Source of the DNA: Prochlorococcus_E sp000760215
GTDB lineage: Bacteria; Cyanobacteriota; Cyanobacteriia; PCC-6307; Cyanobiaceae
Assembly (NCBI RefSeq): GCF_047303175.1
Contig: NZ_CP138945.1
DNA: 64,000 nt
Direction: 5' to 3' (one strand)
Shown: piece after piece, positions 16,111 through 24,770 of the stretch
Layout: each line of letters starts with the position of its first letter
Position numbering within the stretch: position 1 is the first letter of the stretch
Made by a program: the position numbers and the translations under genes
Notes under the pieces: model-generated
Seen by the model: only the letters and a program-made list of their open reading frames with translations
Databases searched by the model: none
Told to the model about the DNA's origin: nothing

Positions 16111-17052
16111 TTATATAGATATATGCAGAGTTTTTGTTTTTCTATGTCTATTTACTTGATTGCTTACTAATCCAACACTCCAACATTGACCAAAATAAAT
16201 AATTAAACCAACTAACCATATCCAAAGTGTTAACACTAAAACTCCGCTAATAATTCCATATGCTTGAAATCTTGAACCTAGAGATAAAATAGTTCTGCTA
16301 ACTGCTGAGTTTAATATTGTTAGTAATCCGCCAATCATTATTGCTCCTGGAATAAGAGGGCGAATAGGGACCCTTCTTCTAGGAACTAATGCTTGTAATA
16401 ATAGTGCCATGATTGTAAAACCTATAAAAGGTAATATTATTTGCCCAGCTTCGATTAATGGAATTTTTGATAATGTATCTGTGAATTGAGGATTAGCATC
16501 TTGAAGTTCAGTCCATACAGCACCTGGTATCATTTTTAAATAAGAGCTGACTTCATCAATAACCATAAATAGTCCGACTAGTAATACAACTAGGAAAGCT
16601 TCTATTCTGTTTCTAATTAATCTAAAAGCTTGCATTCGCAGAGGAATGGAGGTTGTTTTGGATGGTAAAGCATCTTCCCAAAGTCTATCGGCACCTCTTT
16701 GAAGAGTTAGATATGCATTGCCTGCAGTGATAATTAAAAACATCGCACCTAATATTCCTGCACCGAATCCTTGATTTACAAGTTTGATGAGAGTTGTTTC
16801 TACCAGTCCAACTACAGAGGGAGGTAATACTTGTGCTGCTAAACCAATAATTTGTTGATCTAGTCCTTGTTGCTTACCTAAAAACCATGAGGCAGAAGAC
16901 AAGGAGATTAATAGGATTGGAAAGAAAGACTGTAATGTGTAATAGGCAAATGCTGCACTTAGATCTACACAGTCACATCGATTCCATCTTTGAGAAGCTT
17001 GCCATAAGCTTCTAAGAAGCCAATTAAACTGACGCTTCCAATTGGTTACCAC
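16111..17052 (-). CDS. YihY/UPF0761 family integral membrane protein
   Basis: The 313-residue protein has about six hydrophobic helices and the conserved N-terminal pattern AAFAYYTLQSFFPILL. The family was once called ribonuclease BN, a label that was later withdrawn, and its true function is not known. A hairpin with arms ACTTCCA and TGGAAGT (17069-17090) lies immediately upstream of the start, but it has no adjoining T-run. A small zinc-ribbon membrane protein follows three bases after its stop. Confidence 0.87.
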   Translation of the reverse strand: MVTNWKRQFNWLLRSLWQASQRWNRCDCVDLSAAFAYYTLQSFFPILLISLSSASWFLGKQQGLDQQIIGLAAQVLPPSVVGLVETTLIKLVNQGFGAGILGAMFLIITAGNAYLTLQRGADRLWEDALPSKTTSIPLRMQAFRLIRNRIEAFLVVLLVGLFMVIDEVSSYLKMIPGAVWTELQDANPQFTDTLSKIPLIEAGQIILPFIGFTIMALLLQALVPRRRVPIRPLIPGAIMIGGLLTILNSAVSRTILSLGSRFQAYGIISGVLVLTLWIWLVGLIIYFGQCWSVGLVSNQVNRHRKTKTLHISI

Positions 17053-17191
17053 ACTTTTATTAGTTTAGACTTCCATATTTTAGTGGAAGTAAAGGAAATA
17101 TAGTGTGAAATGGATGATTAATTTTTTTTGGGTAGATTTCCTTATTTTGTTTGAGTAAAAATAATTTTTTAAAATTAGCTTTATTTATTAT

Positions 17192-18001
17192 CTAATTCAT
17201 TAATATATTTCCCCAAGGAACAAGTCTATCTAAGTTTTGTTTGGAATTAGCTGCTATTAAAGGGAAATCAACTGAAGTAAGGTCTTTTCCTCGCTCAATA
17301 TTTTCAGGGTTAAGATCTAACCACTTAATTGAACAACCAAGCTCATTTAAAATTAACCATGCTGCGGCTATATCCCATATTTTAGGAGTTGCTTCTAGTG
17401 CCCCAAATGTTTGACCTGTTGCAACACTTGTCATATTTAAACTAGAAACCCCAAGCAACCTTATCTTTCCAGGAAAACGTTCATGTGGTTGTTTTTGCAA
17501 TACACTAATTGATCGACTACAAACAGACACACAGTCACTTTGAGTTCTGATCGGTTGACTATTAATTAACTTGTTATTCATCCATACTCCTCTACCCCTA
17601 ATTGCAAGAATTCTTTTTTTGAGTGCAGGGATATCAAGGAGAGCTGTTTCGGGTTGACCATCTGTAAAACGTGCTATTGAGATTGCCCAGAAAGGAATAC
17701 CTGCAGCAAAGTTTGTTGTTCCATCTAGTGGATCTACTACCCAATATGAATTAGTAGAAGGTATTAACTTAGATCCTTCTTCGCTCAACACACCTTCTTG
17801 ATTACCAGTAATATTTGATATGCCCTTCACAATATGCTCATCACTCCAGCGATCACAGCTGGTGATTAATGTTCCATCTGCTTTTAACTCAGAATTAATT
17901 TGACCAAAATCTTTCAATTGTCTTGCTGCTACCTCATTCACTAAAGTATGAAGAGCTTCAAATTGAGTTTGATCCAGCTTATCCTGCTGAGCACTATTCA
18001 T
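17192..18001 (-). CDS. Inositol monophosphatase family phosphatase
   Basis: The 269-residue enzyme belongs to the magnesium-dependent IMPase/SuhB fold. Metal ligands are visible in LSEEGS (Glu), WVVDPLDGTTNF (both Asp) and IWDIAAAW (Asp). In bacteria such enzymes hydrolyse inositol phosphate, histidinol phosphate or 3'-phosphoadenosine phosphate, and the sequence alone does not say which. PAP removal would suit an organism with a PAPS reductase such as the one at 2 kb, but this is inference. It is the last gene of a minus-strand run with the TolC-like and DUF512 genes. Confidence 0.88.
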   Translation of the reverse strand: MNSAQQDKLDQTQFEALHTLVNEVAARQLKDFGQINSELKADGTLITSCDRWSDEHIVKGISNITGNQEGVLSEEGSKLIPSTNSYWVVDPLDGTTNFAAGIPFWAISIARFTDGQPETALLDIPALKKRILAIRGRGVWMNNKLINSQPIRTQSDCVSVCSRSISVLQKQPHERFPGKIRLLGVSSLNMTSVATGQTFGALEATPKIWDIAAAWLILNELGCSIKWLDLNPENIERGKDLTSVDFPLIAANSKQNLDRLVPWGNILMN

Positions 18002-18010
18002 GATTTAAAA

Positions 18011-19663
18011 CTATAAAAGTTCCATGCAGGTATCTTTATCAAATGATAATTGCTCTAGCGAATTTTTATAATTTAATTTATCAGTATTTAAAGATTTTCT
18101 TTCTATACTTATTTTGGTGCAATCATTTAAGCTTCTAAGCCCGGTCTTTCTTTCTAAACTTATTATATTTGTGTTGAAGTCAGTAATAGATTTGATGTAA
18201 TTAACTTCTGCTTGAGTAAGATCTCTTTGACTAGTAATAACCTCTCGTTGGGTTGTGATACCTGCTTGTAATCTTAAGATAGACAATCTTAAAGATTCTT
18301 TAGCTGATTGTATGGCTTCAAATGAATTTTTAATATTTTTTTGTGCAATTTCTAATTTAAAGAAAGCCTCTTCAATTTCTTTTCTTATTTGTGTTTTCTT
18401 TAAATAAAATTGTGATTCTAATTCTTTAACCTTCTCCTTGCTGGCGTAGTATTTTGATTTCCCATATCCACCATCAAAGATTGGCCATTCAAATTGAATG
18501 CCAACAGTATTACTTGTACTATTAATACTATTGTTAGTTCTTGGAGATGAAGATGCTATTTCACCTTTTGATATGGAACTGTCAAAGGTATTATAGATAG
18601 AGACTTTAGGTTGATTAGTTGACCGGGCTATTTTTGCTTTATTATTATTGATGGATACTTTCCTCTTTAATTGATCTAATTCCTTTCTATATTTATATCC
18701 AGAATCTATGCTTTCTTCTAGAGAAGGTTCCCAAATTCCAATAATTCTTGGCTCTGAATTAATTTTGGGAGATATATTTTGATCAAGGTTTAATAATTGA
18801 GCAAATTTTCTTTGATTAATCTTCTTCATTCCTAGCTTTTCTGTTAATAACTGCTTGTCTTTATATAATTGTGTCTTTGCTTCTAAAACTTCAAGTTTAG
18901 ATATTAAACCTGATTTGAACTTAACTCGTGCTTCTTTTAATGATATTTTTGATGTTTCTATGGAATCTTTTGCAATACGTATATCTTGAAATGATTTTTG
19001 AAGATTAAAATATTGTGTATTAGCTTCCAATAATAAATCACGTAATTTAATTGAATAAGCAATTCTGGAATTCTCAAATTGATCTCTTGCTGCTGATATT
19101 TGAGGAATCCTTGAAGGATTAATTATATCCCATTTTAATGTAGCTTTTATGCTAGCTTTTTTTTGATCACTTGATGTATTAGTAGATAAATCATTATAGA
19201 CATTACCCTTTAGATATTGAGGGAAACCATTACTAGATAAGTTTAATTTTGGATACCAAGACGCTAGTTCACTTTTCAATAAGTATCTGGCTTCATTAAC
19301 TCTTGCCTCCATTATTTTAATTTCAGCGCTATTAGACTTTATTAAATTCTCTAACTCGTATCGCTTAATAATAACAGTATCTTTGTTTTTTTTATGGGCT
19401 TTAATATATCTATTTTTTATTTCGTTCTTTATCTTTTGCGTTTTTTGATTTGTCTTTTTTAATTTAAAATCTTCCTTATTTACTTTTTCTTTCGGTGAAT
19501 GATTAATTATTTTTTCCCATAAAATTTTATCAGAAGAATAATCATTAGATGTTTTTAATTCATTGGATTGTGCGTAGTTTAATCCATCATTTCCAAGTAG
19601 AAATAAGAAAATAATATTGGCGGATATTTTTTTGATATTAGCTAAAGAGATATTCTTTCTCAT
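18011..19663 (-). CDS. TolC-family outer membrane channel protein
   Basis: This 550-residue exported protein has a signal segment near residues 15-31 (ANIIFLFLLG, ending in NYAQS) and two long heptad-rich helical repeats typical of TolC: one around residues 105-300, the second around 320-500, each with LEVLEAKTQL- or TTQREVITSQRDL-type segments. It would form a trimeric outer-membrane duct for secretion or efflux. Unusually, about 70 Lys/Asn-rich residues lie between the signal and the first TolC helix. It starts 3 bases after the DUF512 stop. No pump subunits are adjacent. Confidence 0.85.
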   Translation of the reverse strand: MRKNISLANIKKISANIIFLFLLGNDGLNYAQSNELKTSNDYSSDKILWEKIINHSPKEKVNKEDFKLKKTNQKTQKIKNEIKNRYIKAHKKNKDTVIIKRYELENLIKSNSAEIKIMEARVNEARYLLKSELASWYPKLNLSSNGFPQYLKGNVYNDLSTNTSSDQKKASIKATLKWDIINPSRIPQISAARDQFENSRIAYSIKLRDLLLEANTQYFNLQKSFQDIRIAKDSIETSKISLKEARVKFKSGLISKLEVLEAKTQLYKDKQLLTEKLGMKKINQRKFAQLLNLDQNISPKINSEPRIIGIWEPSLEESIDSGYKYRKELDQLKRKVSINNNKAKIARSTNQPKVSIYNTFDSSISKGEIASSSPRTNNSINSTSNTVGIQFEWPIFDGGYGKSKYYASKEKVKELESQFYLKKTQIRKEIEEAFFKLEIAQKNIKNSFEAIQSAKESLRLSILRLQAGITTQREVITSQRDLTQAEVNYIKSITDFNTNIISLERKTGLRSLNDCTKISIERKSLNTDKLNYKNSLEQLSFDKDTCMELL

Positions 19664-19666
19664 TTT

Positions 19667-21034
19667 CTAACCTTCGATTACTCTCTTTACAAAGTCTTCT
19701 GGGCCAAAAACTATTTTTATAGGTATTTTAAGATTTTCCTCTACTTCTTTAATACTTATATCATCTAGAAAAGTAGCTTCACCATGTTTCAGCATCACAG
19801 ATGGCAATAAAAGGACATCACCAAGATTTTTATTTTGTAATCCAGTTATTACATCTTGACCGGTTAGTAAGCCAGTAACTACTTCCTCTTTTCCCCAGTA
19901 AGGGCTTGTAAGGCTGAACATGTTCAATGTAAGTCCATCAATTGCATTCATCCTTTTTGATATAGGTTCTAGTGCTTTTCCTACTAGTTTACCTACTACC
20001 CAACTACAATTGCGCTGTACAGAGATTTTTTTTGGCAGTTTTTTAGTTGCTTTATCCATATTCTCTAGAAAATATCTAATACTACCTACCCCATTTTCTT
20101 CTTGTGGGAGATCTTCATAAGCAACTCGATTGGGCAGCGGTATATCTGCGATTAAATACCATTCATCTGATAACCATGCAAAGCGAGTTCCAATCACAGA
20201 TTGATAGGTGGCTTGTAATTTTTCTACCAATGCAATTACTTTCATTGCGCAATTTTGGTCTACAGGTTTAAGCCCATCATTATCAGGGCGAAATCTTGTA
20301 AGACCTACTGGCACGACTGCAGTTGATAGTATTGTTGGGAATTCACCTTGGGAAAAAGCAAATAGATCATTTAGTGTATTCTCAAGATTTTCATCGTCGT
20401 TTAAACCAGGGCAGACAACTACTTGAGCATGTAATTGTAGTTTTCGCTCTGAAAACCATTTTATTTGATTAATGATGAGACTGGCTTTTTTATTTTTTAG
20501 CAATTGTGCTCTTAAGTCCCCATTAGTTGAATGAACAGAGACAAATAGAGGAGATAAGCGTTGATTCTCAATTCTTTGCCAATCAGTTTTTGTTAGATTA
20601 GTTAGTGTTAAATAAGAACCGTATAGAAAGCTCATGCGATAGTCATCATCTTTAAGATATAGTGTTTTACGCCTACCATGAGGTTGCTGATCAATAAAAC
20701 AAAATGGACAGTGATTGTTGCATTGTTTGAGACCATCAAATAAGGCTTCTGTGAAGACTAGTCCTAATCCATCATCTTGATCTTTTTCAATATGAATCTT
20801 ATGGAGTTTTTCTTCTTGATCAATTACTTCAATTTGTAGGTCTTCTTCAGAAATTAAGTATCTGTAATCTATTAAATCTCTTGGTCTTATTCCATTAATG
20901 CTTATTAATTTATCTCCAGGTTCAAACCCAAGATCCTCACCTATTGAATCTTTTTCGACGATTTCAACAACAGCAGGATGTGGCGCATCGTTAATGGATG
21001 GAATTGCATTATTTTGAGAAGGTTCTGTCCACAC
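19667..21034 (-). CDS. DUF512 radical-SAM-like iron-sulfur protein with N-terminal PDZ-like domain
   Basis: The 455-residue protein begins with a PDZ-like segment (FEPGDKLISINGIRPRDLIDY) and continues into a radical-SAM-type core. The cluster cysteines are in CNNHCPFCF, spaced C-x3-C-x2-C. The C-terminal half is the DUF512 domain (GTRFAWLSDEWYL, VAYEDLPQEENGVGS). The family is conserved across cyanobacteria and clostridia but has no established reaction. The start is a GTG at 21034. It heads a minus-strand run with TolC and the IMPase. Family assignment is firm; function is open. Confidence 0.85.
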   Translation of the reverse strand: MWTEPSQNNAIPSINDAPHPAVVEIVEKDSIGEDLGFEPGDKLISINGIRPRDLIDYRYLISEEDLQIEVIDQEEKLHKIHIEKDQDDGLGLVFTEALFDGLKQCNNHCPFCFIDQQPHGRRKTLYLKDDDYRMSFLYGSYLTLTNLTKTDWQRIENQRLSPLFVSVHSTNGDLRAQLLKNKKASLIINQIKWFSERKLQLHAQVVVCPGLNDDENLENTLNDLFAFSQGEFPTILSTAVVPVGLTRFRPDNDGLKPVDQNCAMKVIALVEKLQATYQSVIGTRFAWLSDEWYLIADIPLPNRVAYEDLPQEENGVGSIRYFLENMDKATKKLPKKISVQRNCSWVVGKLVGKALEPISKRMNAIDGLTLNMFSLTSPYWGKEEVVTGLLTGQDVITGLQNKNLGDVLLLPSVMLKHGEATFLDDISIKEVEENLKIPIKIVFGPEDFVKRVIEG

Positions 21035-21309
21035 GGATTAGAAAAGTGTTGATTTAGTTTGCTATCAAATTGAATGATTCTTCTAGTTAGATTAGGCAAT
21101 TTTTATAAGCCCAACAAATACAGAACCATATATTTTTTATTTTAGAACTAAGTAGGTCCTTTCAAAATAAGTAAGTGTTTAGATGCTTTACTATTGCGTT
21201 TGAATTGAGCTAGTTTGAGAAGCTTGATCTGGAGACTCTTTTCTCATCATCAAACAATTAGATAGCTTTTGCTCTGAGCCACTCTTTCACTACTAACGAC
21301 TCTTCAGAA
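21035..21309. other. 275-base intergenic region, divergent
   Basis: This spacer separates the divergent DUF512 and DUF3120 genes and must hold both promoters. I see no small gene, tRNA, terminator or strong dyad in it. Confidence 0.5.
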
Positions 21310-22002
21310 TTGTCGGAGGGATATTTATCTAGGCCATCAACCTTGAGATTTTGTGCTGGAGCCCTTGTGGTTTTACCAGTTTTTCTGCAAGCACCCTGGG
21401 TCCATTTTCATCCTTTATCTGCATTATTGTTTACTTTTATTTTGGTGGGTTTAGGGATACTCTTAGCACAATTTGTTGATGATAAATGGTTTAGGATTGG
21501 TTCTCTTCTAATAGGAGTGAGTGGGAGTTGGTTAGGTGGATGTTTGTTTTGGGGTTGGTTGAGAATTCACCCTGTTTTACATTTGCCTGTAGAAGCTGTT
21601 GCTCTCCCTTTGGCTTGCGTAGGTCTTTTTTCAAAATGGAGAATTGGGGCTGCTTTTTATTTGGCTTGCTTGCTTGGCACTGCTTTTACAGATCTGATGA
21701 TGGTTTTGACTGGAGTAATGAGATTCTGGCCTGCTGTCGTTTCAGTATCTGTTGAAGAAGCTGCTCAGATATTAAGTGACACTTCTATTAATCTTTTTAG
21801 CCCCATAAAGTTGTTTTTGATTTTTTTAGCAGCTGTTTTAATTATTCTTCTCTCTAATCAAATGAATCAAAGAGGCACTCTTAATTCACCTGGTGGACGC
21901 GCTTGGTTAGTTGCTGGCGCGGCTTTAACAACAACACTTTGGGTTGATGGGTTGTTTTTGGTGACTGCGCTTCTTCAGCCAAGGTTTAGTGGATTGATAT
22001 AG
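21310..22002 (+). CDS. DUF3120 family membrane protein
   Basis: The 230-residue protein is mostly hydrophobic, with about six to seven predicted membrane helices, among them ALLFTFILVGLGILLA and IKLFLIFLAAVLIILL. It matches the cyanobacterial DUF3120 family by its N-terminal pattern (LVVLPVFLQAPWVH). The function is unknown. The only early start I see is a TTG at 21310, so the 5' end is uncertain. The gene ends 13 bases before nadB and is probably co-transcribed with it. Confidence 0.75.
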   Translation: MSEGYLSRPSTLRFCAGALVVLPVFLQAPWVHFHPLSALLFTFILVGLGILLAQFVDDKWFRIGSLLIGVSGSWLGGCLFWGWLRIHPVLHLPVEAVALPLACVGLFSKWRIGAAFYLACLLGTAFTDLMMVLTGVMRFWPAVVSVSVEEAAQILSDTSINLFSPIKLFLIFLAAVLIILLSNQMNQRGTLNSPGGRAWLVAGAALTTTLWVDGLFLVTALLQPRFSGLI

Positions 22003-22015
22003 CGAGATTTGATTT

Positions 22016-23689
22016 ATGGATGTCTCCTGTAATTCAACTCCTATATCTAAGGGATCATGGGATGTGATTGTCATAGGAGCAGGTGCAGCAGGATTGATGA
22101 CTTGTCTCGAATTGCCTTCTCACTTGAATGTGTTGCTAGTCAATCGCAATACAAGTAAAAAGTCAGCAAGTCGATGGGCTCAAGGGGGGATTGCTTCGGT
22201 AACTAGAAAAGAAGATAGTTTCTCTAGTCATGCAGAAGATACATTTAAAGCTGGCGGAGGTTTATGCGATGGAGATGCTGTTCGAATGTTGGTGGAAAAT
22301 GCACCTATATGCGTTGACAGACTTCAAAATTTAGGCATGGAATTTGACAGAGATCTAAATGGACTATCAACTACTTTAGAGGCTGCACATAGCTATAGAC
22401 GTGTGCTACATGTTCAAGATCAAACTGGGAGAGCATTGATTGATGTCTTGAGAGATCAAGTTGAGAAAAGATCTAATATTCTTCATCGTCGAGGTGTAAG
22501 AGTTACTCAACTTTGGGTTGAAAATAATAGGTGCATTGGTGTTCAGGTTTTAGATGGACCTTTCCTTTATTGGATTCAATCTAGAGCTGTTGTTTTGGCA
22601 TCTGGTGGTGGTGGTCATTTATTTGCTAATACCACTAATCCTCCTCAGGCTTGTGGAGAAGGGTTGTCTTTGGCTTGGAAAGCAGGAGCTTCGATCGAGG
22701 ACCTTGAATTTTTTCAATTTCATCCCACAGCATTAAAAATGAAAGGTGCGCCTTGTTTTCTGATTTCTGAAGCGGTCAGAGGTGAAGGCGCGGTTTTGGT
22801 TGATCGCTATGGAAAAAGTCCCGTAGCCCATTTATCTCACCGTGATCTTTCAGTTAGAGATCAAGTGAGCAGGGCTCTGGTGAAGACCATGCAATCTCAA
22901 GGAGTTAGTTCTCTTGGCCTCAATTTAATGCGGATTCCTTATCAAAAAATTCAAGAACGTTTTCCTTCAATTCTTCAACGATGTAGAGAAATGGGAATTG
23001 ACCCCTTACATAGTTTGATTCCTATTGCACCTGCAGCGCATTATTGGATGGGCGGTGTGGCAACAAACATGCATGCTGAAACATCATTGACTGGTTTGTA
23101 TGCAGTAGGGGAAGTAGCATGCACTGGTGTTCATGGGGCCAATAGATTGGCCAGTAATTCTTTATTGGAGTGCCTTGTATTTGCTGGCCAAATGTCTAAT
23201 ATTCATTTAAATGATTACCTTTATCCGAACAGAGATATTCCAAAATATTGTTTTCATGTTGATATTCTTTCTGATATAGATGAAGCTAGTAATGATGATT
23301 TTTTGAGATCATCTATTAACGAATTAAGAGAATTATTTTGGAATGAGGTGGGAGTAAATCGATCTAAGAAGGGTATGCAACGAGCTATCAAAAATATAAG
23401 ATCAGATTTCAACAATTTATCCCAACACACTTTATTAAGTTTAGTCCAGAATCAAAATATAGATATATGCAACTACTTTGATGAAATAACAAGAAAGAAA
23501 ATAAATTTACTTCTTGATTTGAGTCATCGACAACTAACTAGTATTCTAACATTAAATGCTTGCTTATTTAGATGTGAAAGCAGGGGTGGGCATTATAGAG
23601 TCGATGCCCCTCAATCTTTGCCATACTGGAGATGTCATTCTCAACAGATAAGAGGTGAATCAATAAAAACAAGGCCTGTAAGAAATTAA
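22016..23689 (+). CDS. nadB: L-aspartate oxidase
   Basis: NadB oxidises L-aspartate to iminoaspartate, the first step of de novo NAD synthesis, using FAD. The 557-residue protein begins with the dinucleotide fold VIVIGAGAAGLMTCLE. Other family segments are SRWAQGGIASV, FFQFHPTAL, EAVRGEGAVLVD, PAAHYWMGGV and GANRLASNSLLEC, the last two lying around the active site. A C-terminal helical domain follows. The ATG at 22016 follows the DUF3120 gene by 13 bases. It is convergent with the VKOR gene, with a 5-base gap. Confidence 0.96.
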   Translation: MDVSCNSTPISKGSWDVIVIGAGAAGLMTCLELPSHLNVLLVNRNTSKKSASRWAQGGIASVTRKEDSFSSHAEDTFKAGGGLCDGDAVRMLVENAPICVDRLQNLGMEFDRDLNGLSTTLEAAHSYRRVLHVQDQTGRALIDVLRDQVEKRSNILHRRGVRVTQLWVENNRCIGVQVLDGPFLYWIQSRAVVLASGGGGHLFANTTNPPQACGEGLSLAWKAGASIEDLEFFQFHPTALKMKGAPCFLISEAVRGEGAVLVDRYGKSPVAHLSHRDLSVRDQVSRALVKTMQSQGVSSLGLNLMRIPYQKIQERFPSILQRCREMGIDPLHSLIPIAPAAHYWMGGVATNMHAETSLTGLYAVGEVACTGVHGANRLASNSLLECLVFAGQMSNIHLNDYLYPNRDIPKYCFHVDILSDIDEASNDDFLRSSINELRELFWNEVGVNRSKKGMQRAIKNIRSDFNNLSQHTLLSLVQNQNIDICNYFDEITRKKINLLLDLSHRQLTSILTLNACLFRCESRGGHYRVDAPQSLPYWRCHSQQIRGESIKTRPVRN

Positions 23690-23694
23690 CTCTA

Positions 23695-24636
23695 TTAGAA
23701 ATCTCTAGGCCCATTATAGCCACTTATGTTAGCTAATTCATCAAGAGATTTTACACCTGATTGTATCTCTCCATTGATTTCCCATGAGGGGAAGGCTTCA
23801 ATTCCTTTTCTTTTACATAAATCTGTTTTGCTGTTGACCCCGTCAATAGCGCATTCAACTGATTTAAGATTATCTGATGCTTCATTTCCAAACATTTCCA
23901 TCTGATCATGGCAATGAGAGCACCAATATGCTTTGTATAGAATTATATTTTTCTTGTTTAAATACTGTGCTAATTGAATTGAAGATTTTGAGCTTTTATT
24001 GTTGATTATAGGAGCCTCTCCTTGATTTAAAATTGGAGATTGAGCTTTACTTGGATCCACTGACGATGTCCATATTAATCCTCCTAATAAAATAACTATA
24101 GTAACAATTAAACCTCTAAAAAATAATTCTCTACGGTCTTCCCAACCTCCTCCAATTATTGTTAAGATAAAAATAAAACTGGATATTACAGCTGAAAGAA
24201 TACAGAAAAAACAAAAAGCTTTTATTTTTATGATCATTATTCCCATCAATATAAAACTGAATATGGCCATAGAATTTGATATAAGAAATAATCCCCACCA
24301 TGCTTTTCTAGTGACTTCTAGCTTGCTTGTAGATATCCAAGGCAGAAAAGGAATTGTCGCTAGAAGTAATACGCTTAGATAACAAATAAAACCAATAAAA
24401 GATAGTGGAATATCTGACCCATTAATTTGAAAGACTGTACCCCAAGGGCTATTGAGAACTTTGTCGCAACCGCCTGTTCCCCCAGGACAAGAAAGAGTGC
24501 TAATCCAACCCCATCTATGGAGAGTGATAGAACCTGTATCAATAATTCCTATGGTTGCCAAGACTCCTATAAGAGTCCGAGCAATCTTGGAGCCTGGATC
24601 CTGTCTTCTACGACTTTTTATGCGAGATGTCCCCAT
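23695..24636 (-). CDS. VKOR-thioredoxin fusion (disulfide-forming membrane enzyme)
   Basis: The 313-residue protein joins a vitamin K epoxide reductase domain of four to five helices to a C-terminal thioredoxin-like domain. It reoxidises thiol oxidases and passes electrons to quinone, giving disulfides to exported proteins. Cys50 and Cys57 (CPGGTGGC) form the loop pair, Cys142 and Cys145 (CFFC) the quinone-side pair, and Cys238 and Cys241 (YWCSHC) the thioredoxin pair, matching the layout known from the Synechococcus enzyme. It is convergent with nadB. All six catalytic cysteines are present, so it should be active. Confidence 0.93.
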   Translation of the reverse strand: MGTSRIKSRRRQDPGSKIARTLIGVLATIGIIDTGSITLHRWGWISTLSCPGGTGGCDKVLNSPWGTVFQINGSDIPLSFIGFICYLSVLLLATIPFLPWISTSKLEVTRKAWWGLFLISNSMAIFSFILMGIMIIKIKAFCFFCILSAVISSFIFILTIIGGGWEDRRELFFRGLIVTIVILLGGLIWTSSVDPSKAQSPILNQGEAPIINNKSSKSSIQLAQYLNKKNIILYKAYWCSHCHDQMEMFGNEASDNLKSVECAIDGVNSKTDLCKRKGIEAFPSWEINGEIQSGVKSLDELANISGYNGPRDF

Positions 24637-24770
24637 TTTGTTAGTAATTTTTGGATCTTTAGAGTTTTTCTAAGAATAGTCTTTTTATGAGTTAGAACGA
24701 TCATATTATTTTTATGATGATTGATTTTCTTTTAAGTTTCCATAATGATTGAGATAGTAAAAGGCAATAA

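Noticed and set aside
17069..17090. ACTTCCA/TGGAAGT hairpin between the IMPase and YihY genes, as terminator
   Set aside because: The stem is good but no T-run follows in either direction, so I mention it only as a possible leader structure.
24427..24690. Two plus-strand frames (87 and 73 codons) opposite the VKOR N-terminus
   Set aside because: Both lie antisense to a gene whose catalytic cysteines are intact, and neither has a recognisable domain.
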